A DNA stretch of 56,483 bases, taken from NCBI GenBank assembly GCA_018818165.1, contig JAHISP010000015.1:1-56483 (forward strand). Reading direction: 5' to 3'. This document shows positions 1-8,674 of the stretch, in pieces (positions within the stretch are counted from its first letter, which is position 1; every line of letters starts with the position of its first letter). Below the pieces are notes generated by a model. It was not told the DNA's origin. It ran no database searches and saw only the letters and a program-made list of their open reading frames with translations. A program made the translations under genes and the position numbers. Origin of the DNA: Bacteroidota bacterium (GTDB lineage: Bacteria; Bacteroidota; Ignavibacteria; Ignavibacteriales; Melioribacteraceae).

Positions 1-2
1 TA

Positions 3-1562
3 GGCAGAAATTCAACTGTTCAAGACACTGGAGTAAAATTTTGGCAATTACTCGGCATTCCTTTTGCAATAGGTTTGTTTGGAATATTTTATCAGTTTAA
101 GCGAGATTGGAAAATGGCTTCTGCCTTGATGGGGATGTTTATCTTCCTCGGGTATTTAACCGTGTTCTACCAGAACCAGCAGCAACCTCAACCTCGCGAG
201 CGTGATTACTTTTATGTGGGTGCATTCTTTGTCTACTCAATTTGGATTGCACTTGGTACTCGTGGAATTTTAGATTTTGTTACTGAACAATTTAAGAATT
301 CAGCTCTTATGAAACCATTTTATGCTTTCATGATGATCTTAATTTTTGCCGCTGTTCCCGTTACAATGTTGAACGCAAACTATCATACTCACGATAGATC
401 AAAAAATTATGTTCCTTGGGATTATGCATATAACTTACTTCAATCAGTTGCCCCTAATGCAGTGCTTTTTACAAATGGAGATAATGACACTTTCCCTCTT
501 TGGTATTTACAAGATGTTGAAGGTGTACGTCGTGATGTTAGAGTTGCATGCCTGAGCTTATTAAATACTCCTTGGTATATAAAGCAATTAAAAAATACTG
601 CACCATACGGAAGTATGAAAGTCGCTATGGGATTGGATGATAATGAAATTGATAGAATTGGACCATCGCGCTGGGAACCTAGAACTATGCGGCTTCCAGT
701 TCCACAAACTGTTTTTGCCGAGGCTGGTATTACAGATACTGCAATTACAAACAAAGGCAGTATTACATGGTTAATGAATAACACTACTTCTTTTGGTAAT
801 ATTAAAGTTGTACGAGTTCAAGATATAGCTGCACTTAACTTAATTCAAGCAGCAAAATGGGAACGTCCAATATATTACTCTGTTACTTGTACCATCGATA
901 GCAGAATAGGTCTTGATGATTATTTACAAATGGAAGGAATGGCTTTAAGATTGGTTCCTAAAAAAAATAATAGTCAAAGCAGCTACATTAATGAAAAAAT
1001 AATGAGAGAACAGTTATTTAACGAACCTGATGGCTATAGTAAAACTTATCAACCTGGATTTAAATTTAGAGGCTTAAATGATTCAACCGTTTATTTGGAT
1101 GAGAATCATCAGAGGATTTTTCAAAGTTATCGTAATCCATTTTTGTATTTAGGTTTATTTTATTTGGACCAAGGCAAGAAAACCGAAGCTGTTGAAGTGT
1201 TAGATGAAATGGAGAAAAAACTTCCACGTTCAAATGTTAAAATGCCTGATAATTTGTTATTTAATTTATCTAATTTTTATCATTCTGCTGGAGCAATGGC
1301 TCAATATAATGCAATTGTGAATGAATTAGAACCTATTATGTTGGCTCGTTTGGAAGCTAATCCAAACGATTTCCAACAACAATATAATCCTTATGTAGTT
1401 TTACGTGATATATATGAGAACAGACAGGATTATGATAAATTAGTTGAGTTATTTTCAAAACTTGAAAAGGTAATTCCTGGAGATACCAATATTCAAGGAA
1501 TTGTTGCCCGCTACAAAGCGTTGGCAAAATCTAAGCAAAATGCCGATAGCACAAATAATTAA
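3..1562 (+). CDS. DUF2723 (GT117-like) membrane protein, C-terminal part
   Basis: The reading frame is open from base 3, so the start lies outside the window and only the last ~520 residues are present. The N-terminal visible part has hydrophobic segments (around 'AIGLFGIFYQF', 'ALMGMFIFLGYLTVFY' and 'YAFMMILIFAAVPVTML'). It is followed by the motif 'NGDNDTFPLWYLQDVEGVR', typical of DUF2723 proteins in Bacteroidetes and Ignavibacteria. The last ~150 residues look like TPR-type helices (YLDQGKKTEAVEVLDEMEKK). DUF2723 proteins are multi-pass membrane proteins distantly related to protein O-mannosyltransferases (TMEM260-like, family GT117), so a role in glycan transfer at the envelope is inferred. 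Residue 'TTG' at base 75 is an internal Leu codon, not a start. Confidence 0.85.
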   Translation, partial: GRNSTVQDTGVKFWQLLGIPFAIGLFGIFYQFKRDWKMASALMGMFIFLGYLTVFYQNQQQPQPRERDYFYVGAFFVYSIWIALGTRGILDFVTEQFKNSALMKPFYAFMMILIFAAVPVTMLNANYHTHDRSKNYVPWDYAYNLLQSVAPNAVLFTNGDNDTFPLWYLQDVEGVRRDVRVACLSLLNTPWYIKQLKNTAPYGSMKVAMGLDDNEIDRIGPSRWEPRTMRLPVPQTVFAEAGITDTAITNKGSITWLMNNTTSFGNIKVVRVQDIAALNLIQAAKWERPIYYSVTCTIDSRIGLDDYLQMEGMALRLVPKKNNSQSSYINEKIMREQLFNEPDGYSKTYQPGFKFRGLNDSTVYLDENHQRIFQSYRNPFLYLGLFYLDQGKKTEAVEVLDEMEKKLPRSNVKMPDNLLFNLSNFYHSAGAMAQYNAIVNELEPIMLARLEANPNDFQQQYNPYVVLRDIYENRQDYDKLVELFSKLEKVIPGDTNIQGIVARYKALAKSKQNADSTNN

Positions 1563-1580
1563 ATTCTAAAACGATTAATC

Positions 1581-1645
1581 TGTATCGTCCTGAAAAAGGT
1601 TGACTCAAAAAAGGAATAAAAGTCAACTTATTTAAGGACGATACA
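1581..1645. repeat. 65-bp imperfect palindrome with TG...CA ends
   Basis: The left arm (1581-1605) and right arm (1621-1645) are 25 nt each, and 22 of 25 positions are complementary. Only 15 bases lie between them. The outer 11 nt (TGTATCGTCCT / AGGACGATACA) and inner 7 nt (GTTGACT / AGTCAAC) are perfect. TG...CA termini are typical of IS3-type terminal inverted repeats. With no room for a transposase, this looks like two IS ends brought together or a tiny MITE. It starts 19 bases after the DUF2723 stop, so it could also act as a transcript-end hairpin, but no U-tract follows. Confidence 0.6.
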
Positions 1646-1731
1646 TCCTACTAGTTACAACACAGCTATCTGGACGTACTATGTCACCCCTTACCAAAAT
1701 CATCAAATTATTTCAGAAATCCACAAAACAA

Positions 1732-1763
1732 AAAACCCCGAAAACGAATGTAATCGGGGTTTT
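1732..1763 (-). terminator. Intrinsic terminator of tRNA-Lys
   Basis: The arms AAAACCCCGA (1732-1741) and TCGGGGTTTT (1754-1763) pair perfectly over 10 bp with a 12-nt loop. Read on the minus strand, the hairpin is followed by TTGTTTTGTG, a T-rich run, just downstream of the tRNA. Confidence 0.75.
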
Positions 1764-1771
1764 AACTTTGT

Positions 1772-1843
1772 GCACCCTGCCGGGATCGAACCGGCGACCT
1801 GCTGATTAAGAGTCAGATGCTCTACCAACTGAGCTAAGAGTGC
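1772..1843 (-). tRNA. tRNA-Lys(CTT)
   Basis: The reverse complement folds as a 72-nt tRNA. The acceptor stem is GCACTCT/AGGGTGC with one G-U pair. A D-arm GCTC...GAGC is present, and the T-arm has GTTCGATCC. The anticodon loop is CTCTTAA, giving anticodon CUU, which reads AAG lysine codons. The 3' CCA is not encoded. The anticodon stem has one mismatched closing pair. A Rho-independent terminator follows directly. Confidence 0.95.
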
Positions 1844-1944
1844 GTTGCAAATATACTGTATTTCCATTTTTTATCAAAAACTTTTAATCCCAATTCTATT
1901 GTTTCTCTTTGTTAAATTTACATTTTATAATTACAGAGTTAAAA

Positions 1945-2847
1945 ATGAATACAATTACAAAATATCTTCTGCTTGCTTTTATTCTTTTTGTTGGATGTAC
2001 AAAGGAAGTTGAAGAAAGGAAAATAAATTCAAGCATTAATGTAACAGATGATTTAAGTGTCGTTTTTCAGTCAAATAATGCACCACAAAGAATAATTAGT
2101 TTAGCTCCAAATTTAACCGAAATGATATATGAACTTGAGCTGGATAGTTTGCTTATTGGAAACACAAAATATTGCAACTATCCAGAAGAAGCAAAGCAAA
2201 TTGAAAAAGTTGGCGATTTGTTAACTGTGGATTATGAAAAAATAGTAATGCTTAATCCCGATCTAATTTTTATAACAACAGAAGGTAACTCAAAGGAATC
2301 CTACGAAAAACTACTGAAATTAGGCTTTAAAGTTTTTGTTTCCAATCCAAGAAATTTTGAGGGAATAAAAAAAACATTTCGTGATATTTCAAAAATATTT
2401 GATCTTGAAGAGCTTGCAAAAAGCAAAATATCCATTTGGAATGAAAGAGTTGAGAGAATTGAAAAAGAGAGCAACACCATTGAGCGTAAGCGGGGAATGT
2501 TTTTAGTAAGCCTAAAACCTGTTATGCTTGCAGGAGGAAATACATTTGTAAATGAGTTTCTAAAAACAGTTGGAATTGAAAATATTGTTACCGATACTAA
2601 AGCAAACTATCCAATTTTTAGCAGGGAAGAAATTTTGCAACGAAATCCTCAAATAATAATACACACAATTTTTAACAACGATGCAGATAAAGAAATTTCT
2701 GAAAATTATCCCGAATGGAAAAAAATTGATGCGGTGAAAAATAAAAGAATAATTTTTGTTGATGCTGATTTGTTTTTTCGTCCTGGACCAAGATATTCAA
2801 TAGCAGCAGAAGTGCTTTGGAGCAAAGTAAAAGCTTTTGATTATTAA
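1945..2847 (+). CDS. BtuF-like helical-backbone metal/cobalamin receptor lipoprotein
   Basis: This is a periplasmic substrate-binding protein of the BtuF/FecB (PeriBP_2) fold, used by ABC importers of cobalamin or ferric siderophores. The start at 1945 is chosen because it gives a textbook lipoprotein signal (MNTITK...LFVGC, with the Cys as lipidation site). An in-frame start 36 bases upstream adds a non-signal-like tail. Family motifs seen are 'RIISLAPNLTEMIYEL' at the start of lobe 1, 'TKYCNYPEEA', 'KVGDLLTVDYEKIVMLNPDL', and a C-terminal 'RPGPRYSIAAEVLW'. The TKYCNYP segment is shared with BtuF-type vitamin B12 receptors, so cobalamin or another corrinoid is the best guess. No permease or ATPase gene lies beside it. 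Confidence 0.85.
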   Translation: MNTITKYLLLAFILFVGCTKEVEERKINSSINVTDDLSVVFQSNNAPQRIISLAPNLTEMIYELELDSLLIGNTKYCNYPEEAKQIEKVGDLLTVDYEKIVMLNPDLIFITTEGNSKESYEKLLKLGFKVFVSNPRNFEGIKKTFRDISKIFDLEELAKSKISIWNERVERIEKESNTIERKRGMFLVSLKPVMLAGGNTFVNEFLKTVGIENIVTDTKANYPIFSREEILQRNPQIIIHTIFNNDADKEISENYPEWKKIDAVKNKRIIFVDADLFFRPGPRYSIAAEVLWSKVKAFDY

Positions 2848-2952
2848 TTTTTTAGTTATTCAACAAGTGGAAGTCATTGCGAATACAATGTTTTTTGTTG
2901 AGTGAAGCTCTGCAAAAATCTCTTTTGGAACAATCTGCTACAGATTGCTTTA

Positions 2953-3018
2953 CGGATTTTTCCGTTGCGCCTATTACTAGTATTATCTCCAGAGGGTGAA
3001 TGTTTTTCTTAGTAATTC
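2953..3018 (-). pseudogene. Short fragment of an IS256-family transposase
   Basis: On the minus strand this reads EKHSPSGDNTSNRRNGK, matching the conserved IS256-family segment (usually YEKHxxxGxNxGNSRNGK). The same stretch matches bases 17661-17708 in inverted orientation with about four mismatches and two single-base gaps over 50 nt. The frame breaks on both sides, so it is a relic. Next to it, 2930-2950 holds a CAATCTG/CAGATTG mini-palindrome common in noncoding DNA. Confidence 0.6.
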
Positions 3019-3397
3019 TAAAACTGTTGCATTGGTGGTTTTATCTGCATTAGCCATAGTTGGAAAAAAAATTTGCATAACTCTTCAGAAATATTATATT
3101 AAAGGCAATTCTATAATTATATAAACAGACAAATGGTTTATATGATTACTTCGAAAATTATAAATTAAGAAATCTTACCAAATTTCAAAGAATAAGAAAG
3201 ATTGATTTTATTGACAATTTGCAATGATATGAAGACTCTAAGTCAGACATAGAAAAAGCGACTAATTATGCATTTTAAGAAATCTCTTAGCTGTAAGTTA
3301 GTCTTGCATTACATGTTGTATCAGAAAACCAAAACAGAATTTTATTTGAAAAGGTGGATTATCAGTAAATATAAAGAAAAGGGATTAAATACAGATT
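3019..3397. other. Gene-free stretch before the symporter operon
   Basis: I see no intact gene here. A plus-strand frame around 3142-3275 stays open for some 33 codons and continues after one stop (DYFENYKLRNLTKF... then YEDSKSDIEKATNYAF). That would fit a decayed gene, but I cannot name a family. The promoter of the downstream operon should lie in the last 150 bases. Confidence 0.4.
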
Positions 3398-4813
3398 ATG
3401 CACATAATTGATATTTCAATATTTGTAGTATATATGGCGGCAATGCTTGGTGTTGGTGTATATTTTCTTAAACGTAATAAATCGCAGGATGACTATTATG
3501 TAGGAAGTCGTAGTATGTCGTCTGTACATATTGGTTTATCTGTAGTTGCAACGGATGTAGGTGGCGGCTTTTCAATAGGACTTGGCGGATTAGGCTTTTT
3601 AATAGGAATGTCGGGCAGTTGGATGCTTTTTACAGGCATCATCGGTGCATGGATTAGTGCTATTGTGCTTATTCCCAGAATATACCCTTTGGCTAAAAAA
3701 CATAATTTTTTAAGCTTTCCCGAGGTTCTTAATTATTTCTATAGTGGTAAAGTAGCTTTAATAGCGGGCATTATTTCGTTAATTGGTTACATTGGGTTTA
3801 CTAGTTCTCAAGTATTAGCTGGTGCTAAATTAGCTGCTGCAACATTTCCCTCTATAACTATTGTAGATGCAGTTTTATTAATGGGAATAGTAGTAATTGG
3901 CTATACCGTACTTGGCGGACTTAAAGCTGTTATTTATACTGATACCATTCAATGGATAATTCTTATGGTTGGTCTAATAGTAGTAGGTATTCCGTTAGGC
4001 TTCATCAAAGTTGGAGGATGGGAAGCAATTAGAATTTATTTGCCTGATAATTTTTTAAGTTTTACCAATATTAGTCTTGTCCAATTTATTAACTGGTTAA
4101 TTACAATCGTCCCTATTTGGTTTGTGGGGATGACTTTGTATCAAAGAATATATGCTTCAAAAGATGAGAAAACAGCAAAAAAAGCGTGGTTTATAGCTGG
4201 TTTGTTCGAATGGCCAATTATGGCTTTTATGGGAATTACTTTAGGATTATTGGGCAGAGTAGCTTTTGAACAAGGAATGTTTACCGAATTTGGATATGCT
4301 CCAGGAAGTCCAATTGATGAAGAAATTGGGCTGCCTTTACTTTTAGCACATATTTTTCCAGTTGGATTAATGGGATTACTTATGTCATCATATTTTTCCG
4401 CAATTATGTCAACTGCCGATAGTTGTTTGATGGCAGCATCTGGTAATTTTACAACAGATATATTAAGGCTTTCAAAACAAAACACCAAGAGTATTAGATA
4501 TTCACAATTAGCAACATTGGTAATAGGAGTACTTGCTATCATTTTGGCTACAATGATGCAAAACGTACTTGATTTAATGTTGTATTCTTATGCTTTTATG
4601 GTTTCAGGATTATTTGTACCAGTTTTAGGGGGTCTATTTTTAAAAAATCCTTCTTCAAAAGCTGCACTGTATTCAATGCTTTTAGGTGGAGGAACTACGT
4701 TGGTACTTATTTTATCCAAAATTACATTGCCTCTTGGTTTAGATGCAAATTTCTTTGGTATTTCATTATCGGCAATAGTTTTTGTCTTTATTCAATTACA
4801 ACATAAGGTATAA
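3398..4813 (+). CDS. Sodium:solute symporter family (SSS) transporter
   Basis: This 471-residue inner-membrane protein has about 13 hydrophobic segments, typical of the SSF fold. It has the usual N-terminal 'YYVGSRSMSS' after TM1 and a glycine-rich TM2 'ATDVGGGFSIGLGGLGFLIG'. The family signature region is 'GGLKAVIYTDTIQWIILMVG', and a late 'SSYFSAIMSTADSCLMAASG' resembles the Na2-site TM8. These proteins import solutes with Na+. It is the first gene of a tight cluster: the next gene starts 44 bases downstream and the third overlaps it. Since the partners are an amidohydrolase and a racemase-like enzyme, N-acyl amino acids, D-amino acids or small peptides are the likely substrate class. The substrate itself cannot be read from sequence. 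Confidence 0.88.
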   Translation: MHIIDISIFVVYMAAMLGVGVYFLKRNKSQDDYYVGSRSMSSVHIGLSVVATDVGGGFSIGLGGLGFLIGMSGSWMLFTGIIGAWISAIVLIPRIYPLAKKHNFLSFPEVLNYFYSGKVALIAGIISLIGYIGFTSSQVLAGAKLAAATFPSITIVDAVLLMGIVVIGYTVLGGLKAVIYTDTIQWIILMVGLIVVGIPLGFIKVGGWEAIRIYLPDNFLSFTNISLVQFINWLITIVPIWFVGMTLYQRIYASKDEKTAKKAWFIAGLFEWPIMAFMGITLGLLGRVAFEQGMFTEFGYAPGSPIDEEIGLPLLLAHIFPVGLMGLLMSSYFSAIMSTADSCLMAASGNFTTDILRLSKQNTKSIRYSQLATLVIGVLAIILATMMQNVLDLMLYSYAFMVSGLFVPVLGGLFLKNPSSKAALYSMLLGGGTTLVLILSKITLPLGLDANFFGISLSAIVFVFIQLQHKV

Positions 4814-4857
4814 ATTTATTAAAATGATAACTCATTTTATAAAAATAAAATAAATAT

Positions 4858-5991
4858 ATGAATCCCAAAATAATAGCTTTTAGACATGAATTACATAAAC
4901 ATCCTGAAGTTTCCACTGATGAACATAAAACTTCTGAAAGGATAATAAACTTTATCAATGAATACAATCCTGATGAAATTATTAAACTTGGCGAAATAGG
5001 AATAGCATTTGTATTTAATGGAAAGGAGAATGGCAAAACTATAGTATTTGGATCAGAAATGGATGCTTTGCCCATCAAAGAGCAGACTGGTGCAGAATAT
5101 ACATCAGTAAACAAAAATATTGCTCATTTATGCGGGCATGATGGGCACATGGCTATTTTATCTGGTTTAGCCCAAAAAATTTCTGAAAATCCGCCAACAA
5201 AAGGAAGGGTCATTTTACTATTCCAACCAGCAGAAGAAGTTGGACAAGGCGCGCGCGAGATAACGGAAAACCCAAAATTTAAAAATATTAAGCCTGACTA
5301 TATTTTCGCATTGCATAATGTTCCCGGATATGAAAATAATAAAGTAGTACTTAAAAAAGGGAGTTTTGCCTCTGCATCAAAAGGTATGACTATTAAACTT
5401 ACAGGAAAAACAGCCCATGCGGCTGAACCCCATAATGGCATTAGTCCTGCAGATGCCATTTCTCAAATTGTTAAAAACTTGCATGAATTAAGAGATGACA
5501 AAACACAATTTAAAGATTTTGTTTTGCTCACAATCATTCACATCCAATTGGGTGAGATATCTTTTGGTACTTCACCTGGCTATGCTGAAATTAGAATTAC
5601 ATTGCGTGCTTTTGAAAATGAAGACATGGAATTACTTACAGAGAATTGCGAAAACATAATTAAGAAAATATCGAAAGCCGAAAAATTAGGTTGCGAAATT
5701 TCTTATATGGAAGAATTTCCAGCAACTGTAAATAATGATAAATGTGTTAATATTGTTGAGCAATCAGCTAAGCTAATCAATTTAGATATTGAATATATTG
5801 AAAAGCCATTTAAATGGTCGGAAGATTTTGGGTGTTTCACAGAAAAATATGATGCTTGTTATTTTGGCTTAGGTTCTGGAAAAGAACAACCTCAACTTCA
5901 TAATCCAGATTTTGATTTTCCAGATGATATAATTGAAACAGGAATAAATTTATTTTATACAATTTATAAAAGAGCCTTAAACAATGATTGA
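4858..5991 (+). CDS. M20D-type amidohydrolase (N-acyl-amino-acid / hippurate hydrolase-like)
   Basis: This is a cytoplasmic metalloamidase of peptidase family M20D (AmhX/HipO/ILR1 group) that removes acyl groups from N-acyl amino acids. Metal and catalytic motifs are all present: 'HLCGHDGHM' (Cys92, His94), 'QPAEEVGQGARE' (Glu126, Glu127), 'ALHNVPG' (His153), and C-terminal 'QLHNPDFDFPDD'. Its 377 residues fit the family. No good Shine-Dalgarno precedes the start at 4858. It lies 44 bases after the symporter gene, and its last 8 bases overlap the racemase gene, so the three are almost surely co-transcribed. The likely task is deacylation of an imported compound. Confidence 0.9.
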   Translation: MNPKIIAFRHELHKHPEVSTDEHKTSERIINFINEYNPDEIIKLGEIGIAFVFNGKENGKTIVFGSEMDALPIKEQTGAEYTSVNKNIAHLCGHDGHMAILSGLAQKISENPPTKGRVILLFQPAEEVGQGAREITENPKFKNIKPDYIFALHNVPGYENNKVVLKKGSFASASKGMTIKLTGKTAHAAEPHNGISPADAISQIVKNLHELRDDKTQFKDFVLLTIIHIQLGEISFGTSPGYAEIRITLRAFENEDMELLTENCENIIKKISKAEKLGCEISYMEEFPATVNNDKCVNIVEQSAKLINLDIEYIEKPFKWSEDFGCFTEKYDACYFGLGSGKEQPQLHNPDFDFPDDIIETGINLFYTIYKRALNND

Positions 5992-7138
5992 TATTTCATT
6001 AATTACGCTAAATGAAACTGCAGTTGAAAATAATATTACTTTTTTAAAGAAGAAACTAGGTGAAAAAGTAAAAATTTCAGCGGTTGTAAAAGCCAATGCA
6101 TACGGACATGGTATCGAAGAAATTATTCCAGTTTTTGAAAAATACGGCATTGAGCATTACTCTGTTTTTTATTACAGCGAAGCTATTAGGGTTTTTGATT
6201 GTCTTTCGAAACCAGCAACTATTATGGTTATGGGATGGTTGAGTGAAGAAAGCATTAGAGACGCAATTGAAAAGGAAATAGAATTTTATGTTTTTAATAT
6301 TGAAAGGCTAAATAGTGCAATAAAATATGCTAAAGAACTTAATTTAAGGGCTAAAATTCATCTTGAAGCAGAAACAGGAATGAACCGATCGGGCTTAAAT
6401 ATTGATGAATTAAATAAAGCTATTGCTATCATAAAAGAGAATATAGAATATATTGAGATAGCCGGATTCTGTACTCATCTTGCTGGTGCTGAAAGTGTTT
6501 CAAACGACTTCAGGATTCAAAATCAGTTTAAGAGATACAAAAAAATGTTAGCTATACTTGAAGCCAATAATTTGAATCCAAAATATAAACATGCAGCTAA
6601 TTCGGCAGCTGCATTTGTTTACCCTAAAACAAGATTGGACTTAGTTAGAGTGGGAATTATGCTCTACGGTTTTTGGTCTAGTACCGAAGTTTTTATCCAC
6701 TATATTAATTCTAAGCACAATAAAATTGATCCTTTGAAAAGAATTCTTAGATGGCATAGCCAAATTATGTCTATAAAAAAAATTAATAGCGGTGAATTTG
6801 TTGGTTACGGAATTTCCTATCTGGCACAATCAAATATCAAAACGGCTTTAGTTCCTGTCGGATATTCTTTTGGTTATAGTCGTTCTTTAAGTAATAAAGG
6901 GCGAGTTCTTATTCGCGGATGTCGCTGTAGTGTAATTGGTGTTGTAAATATGAACATGATAATAGTAGATATTTCGCATGTGAGTGACGCGAAATTAGGT
7001 GATGAAGTAGTCTTGATTGGAAAGCAAGGCGAATTAGAAATAAAAGTTAGTGCTTTTAGCGAAATAAGCGATGAACTTAATTATGAAATATTAGCGCATT
7101 TACCCGAATCAATAATACGAACAGTAATAAAGCAATAA
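5984..7138 (+). CDS. Alanine-racemase-fold PLP enzyme, divergent active site
   Basis: This is a fold-type III PLP racemase of 384 residues. The PLP lysine is Lys36 in 'AVVKANAYGHG'. Other family landmarks are 'ETGMNRSG' (usually DTGMNR), 'FCTHLAGAES', 'RVGIMLYG' and the catalytic-tyrosine region 'GYGISY'. The C-terminal domain is unusual: the standard 'VGYADGYPR' is 'VGYSFGYSR', and the near-invariant 'GRxxMDxxxVD' is 'GVVNMNMIIVD'. The conserved Asp (Asp313 in Geobacillus Alr) is therefore Asn. An insertion of about 15 residues follows RVGIMLYG. Alanine may not be the substrate; another amino acid racemase is equally possible. The gene overlaps the amidohydrolase by 8 bases, which suggests a catabolic role rather than cell-wall D-Ala supply. 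Confidence 0.85.
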   Translation: MIDISLITLNETAVENNITFLKKKLGEKVKISAVVKANAYGHGIEEIIPVFEKYGIEHYSVFYYSEAIRVFDCLSKPATIMVMGWLSEESIRDAIEKEIEFYVFNIERLNSAIKYAKELNLRAKIHLEAETGMNRSGLNIDELNKAIAIIKENIEYIEIAGFCTHLAGAESVSNDFRIQNQFKRYKKMLAILEANNLNPKYKHAANSAAAFVYPKTRLDLVRVGIMLYGFWSSTEVFIHYINSKHNKIDPLKRILRWHSQIMSIKKINSGEFVGYGISYLAQSNIKTALVPVGYSFGYSRSLSNKGRVLIRGCRCSVIGVVNMNMIIVDISHVSDAKLGDEVVLIGKQGELEIKVSAFSEISDELNYEILAHLPESIIRTVIKQ

Positions 7139-7403
7139 CAATAGCTTAATTTTTTATCTATCTCAGCACTCTTTTTTTGCACCAACGTTATTGGTTATTA
7201 AAATAATCCCTCCTATTTTCCTAAGCGGAAAAGATGAAATAAGTTTAAATTATTCAATATTTGTTATTATAAACCGTTGGATTTATAAATTTGTTTATTT
7301 AAGTTGGATTTTTGAAATGTGGAAAATTGATGTTTGTGGCAAATAGTTTGAACGGTATTTTTAGAAAAAATGTTTTAGATAAACAATATAAATTAAATAT
7401 TTA

Positions 7404-7480
7404 AAGGCGCGATAAACGCAATACATTATATCAGTAATATTTCGAGATATACGAAATGCGTGTATTGAGACGTTGGCAAC
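7404..7480 (+). repeat. Intergenic repeat element, copy A (5' of the hydrolase gene)
   Basis: This 77-nt stretch resembles 45223-45300 along its whole length and in the same orientation. Shared ends are AGGCRCRATAAACG...AAT at the left and TATTGAGAMGTTG at the right. It contains the inverted pair CAATAC (7419-7424) / GTATTG (7462-7467). Both copies sit just before an isolated accessory gene. Confidence 0.5.
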
Positions 7481-7515
7481 AATATAGTCGGCACCCTGCA
7501 TAATAAGGAAACTAT

Positions 7516-8391
7516 ATGAAAATATTCACTTACCTAATAGTATTTGCTATATTGATTATTTCGTGTAAAAATGAACGGATGAAGGATTCTAAAAATTCTG
7601 GATATATACAAATTGACAGTTCCAAAATATATTATGAGTCTTATGGACATGGTGAGCCAATAATTTTAATACATGCTGGAGTGACAGACATGCGTATGTG
7701 GGATTTTCAGATGGATGATTTATCCAAAAAATTCAAAGTAATACGTTTTGACCAGCGTGGATTTGGAAAATCAAGTATTCCCAAACAAAAATACAACCCT
7801 GTTCTAGATATTTTAGCTTTAATGAATTCGTGTAAAATTGACAAAGCACATATTGTCGGGATTTCTCTTGGAGCATTACAAGCAATTGACATAGCGATTG
7901 AATATCCAGAAAGAGTCAAGACACTAATTATATCGGGAGCAAGTTTTCCAGATTGGCAGTTGCCTAAAGATATACTGGAAAAACATATTGATTTCACAAG
8001 CTACGTACTGGAAAACGGACCGGACAGTGCAGTGAATAGAATGCTCACCGACCCTTTTTGGAGCAAGAGTATTCCTGATAAAAAGTATAAAAACGGTAGA
8101 GAATTGTTTGTGCGGGTTTTAAAAGAAAATAAGCAATCCTTTATTGTTGATTGGCAATTGAGAAATCTTCCGATTGGATTACCAGCTAGACTTGAAGATA
8201 TTGATTGTCCTGTATTGATGTTTAGACCTGAAAATGAGATGCCATCAATTATACCAATTGCCGATACAATAGCGGATAAAATTTCAAATATTAAAATTTC
8301 AACAATTGCTGATGTATCTCATTTATTGAATTTGGAGAAACCTGATTATTTTAACATGGGAATAATAGAATTTATAAATGATAATCAATGA
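7516..8391 (+). CDS. Alpha/beta-hydrolase lipoprotein
   Basis: This 291-residue alpha/beta-hydrolase fold protein is exported as a lipoprotein (lipobox LIISC, Cys17). The fold landmarks are 'GEPIILIHAG' (oxyanion strand and loop), 'FDQRGFGKS', the nucleophile elbow 'GISLGA' (Ser117), and a late 'ADVSHLLNLEKPDYF' with the catalytic His. The acid is probably in 'CPVLMFRPENEMP'. A GGAAAC ribosome site precedes the ATG. It stands alone, with no operon partner, between two repeat-like noncoding elements (7404-7480 and 8396-8542). This suggests a recently gained accessory gene. Substrate unknown. Confidence 0.85.
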   Translation: MKIFTYLIVFAILIISCKNERMKDSKNSGYIQIDSSKIYYESYGHGEPIILIHAGVTDMRMWDFQMDDLSKKFKVIRFDQRGFGKSSIPKQKYNPVLDILALMNSCKIDKAHIVGISLGALQAIDIAIEYPERVKTLIISGASFPDWQLPKDILEKHIDFTSYVLENGPDSAVNRMLTDPFWSKSIPDKKYKNGRELFVRVLKENKQSFIVDWQLRNLPIGLPARLEDIDCPVLMFRPENEMPSIIPIADTIADKISNIKISTIADVSHLLNLEKPDYFNMGIIEFINDNQ

Positions 8392-8395
8392 TATA

Positions 8396-8674
8396 CTGCT
8401 GGCAACACATAATATAAAACAGTTGGGTATCAGCTGTATACGAAGGCTTGGTTCCCGCTTCAACTTTTGTAACGGGTGATAGTGAAGTAGCTCCGAAATC
8501 CCTAACTTTCATATTGTAAAACGTTATGAGTGTGTGTAGAAAGGCAGATACAGCGGATAATTTGCTACTTAAATACAGAAAAAGGGAAAACGAGATAATG
8601 AACAGCCCACGCATAAAACAGCACATTTGCAATTAGCACGATCCAACGCTAAAACCGAAAATTGCAAAAGAGCT
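8396..8674. other. Cassette-end-like noncoding region after the hydrolase
   Basis: I find no gene here. The stretch 8396-8542 begins GGCAACACATAATATAAAAC and ends TGTAAAACGTTATGAGTGTGTG. Its ends are roughly complementary (CACATAA against TTATGAGTG) and it carries internal complementary patches. From 8600 the segment with 'AAACAGCACATTTGCAATTA' resembles repeated intergenic text I associate with Bacteroidetes genomes. That last point is from memory and untested. Confidence 0.35.

Noticed and set aside
7404-8542. Integron attC sites as explanation for the cassette-like flanks
   Set aside because: The expected GTTRRRY and RYYYAAC core pair is not cleanly present and no integron integrase is in the window. 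I report the elements only as repeats.
8372-8632. Minus-strand open frame in the noncoding region between the hydrolase gene and aconitase
   Set aside because: No family resemblance, no ribosome site, and it covers palindromic cassette-end-like sequence.
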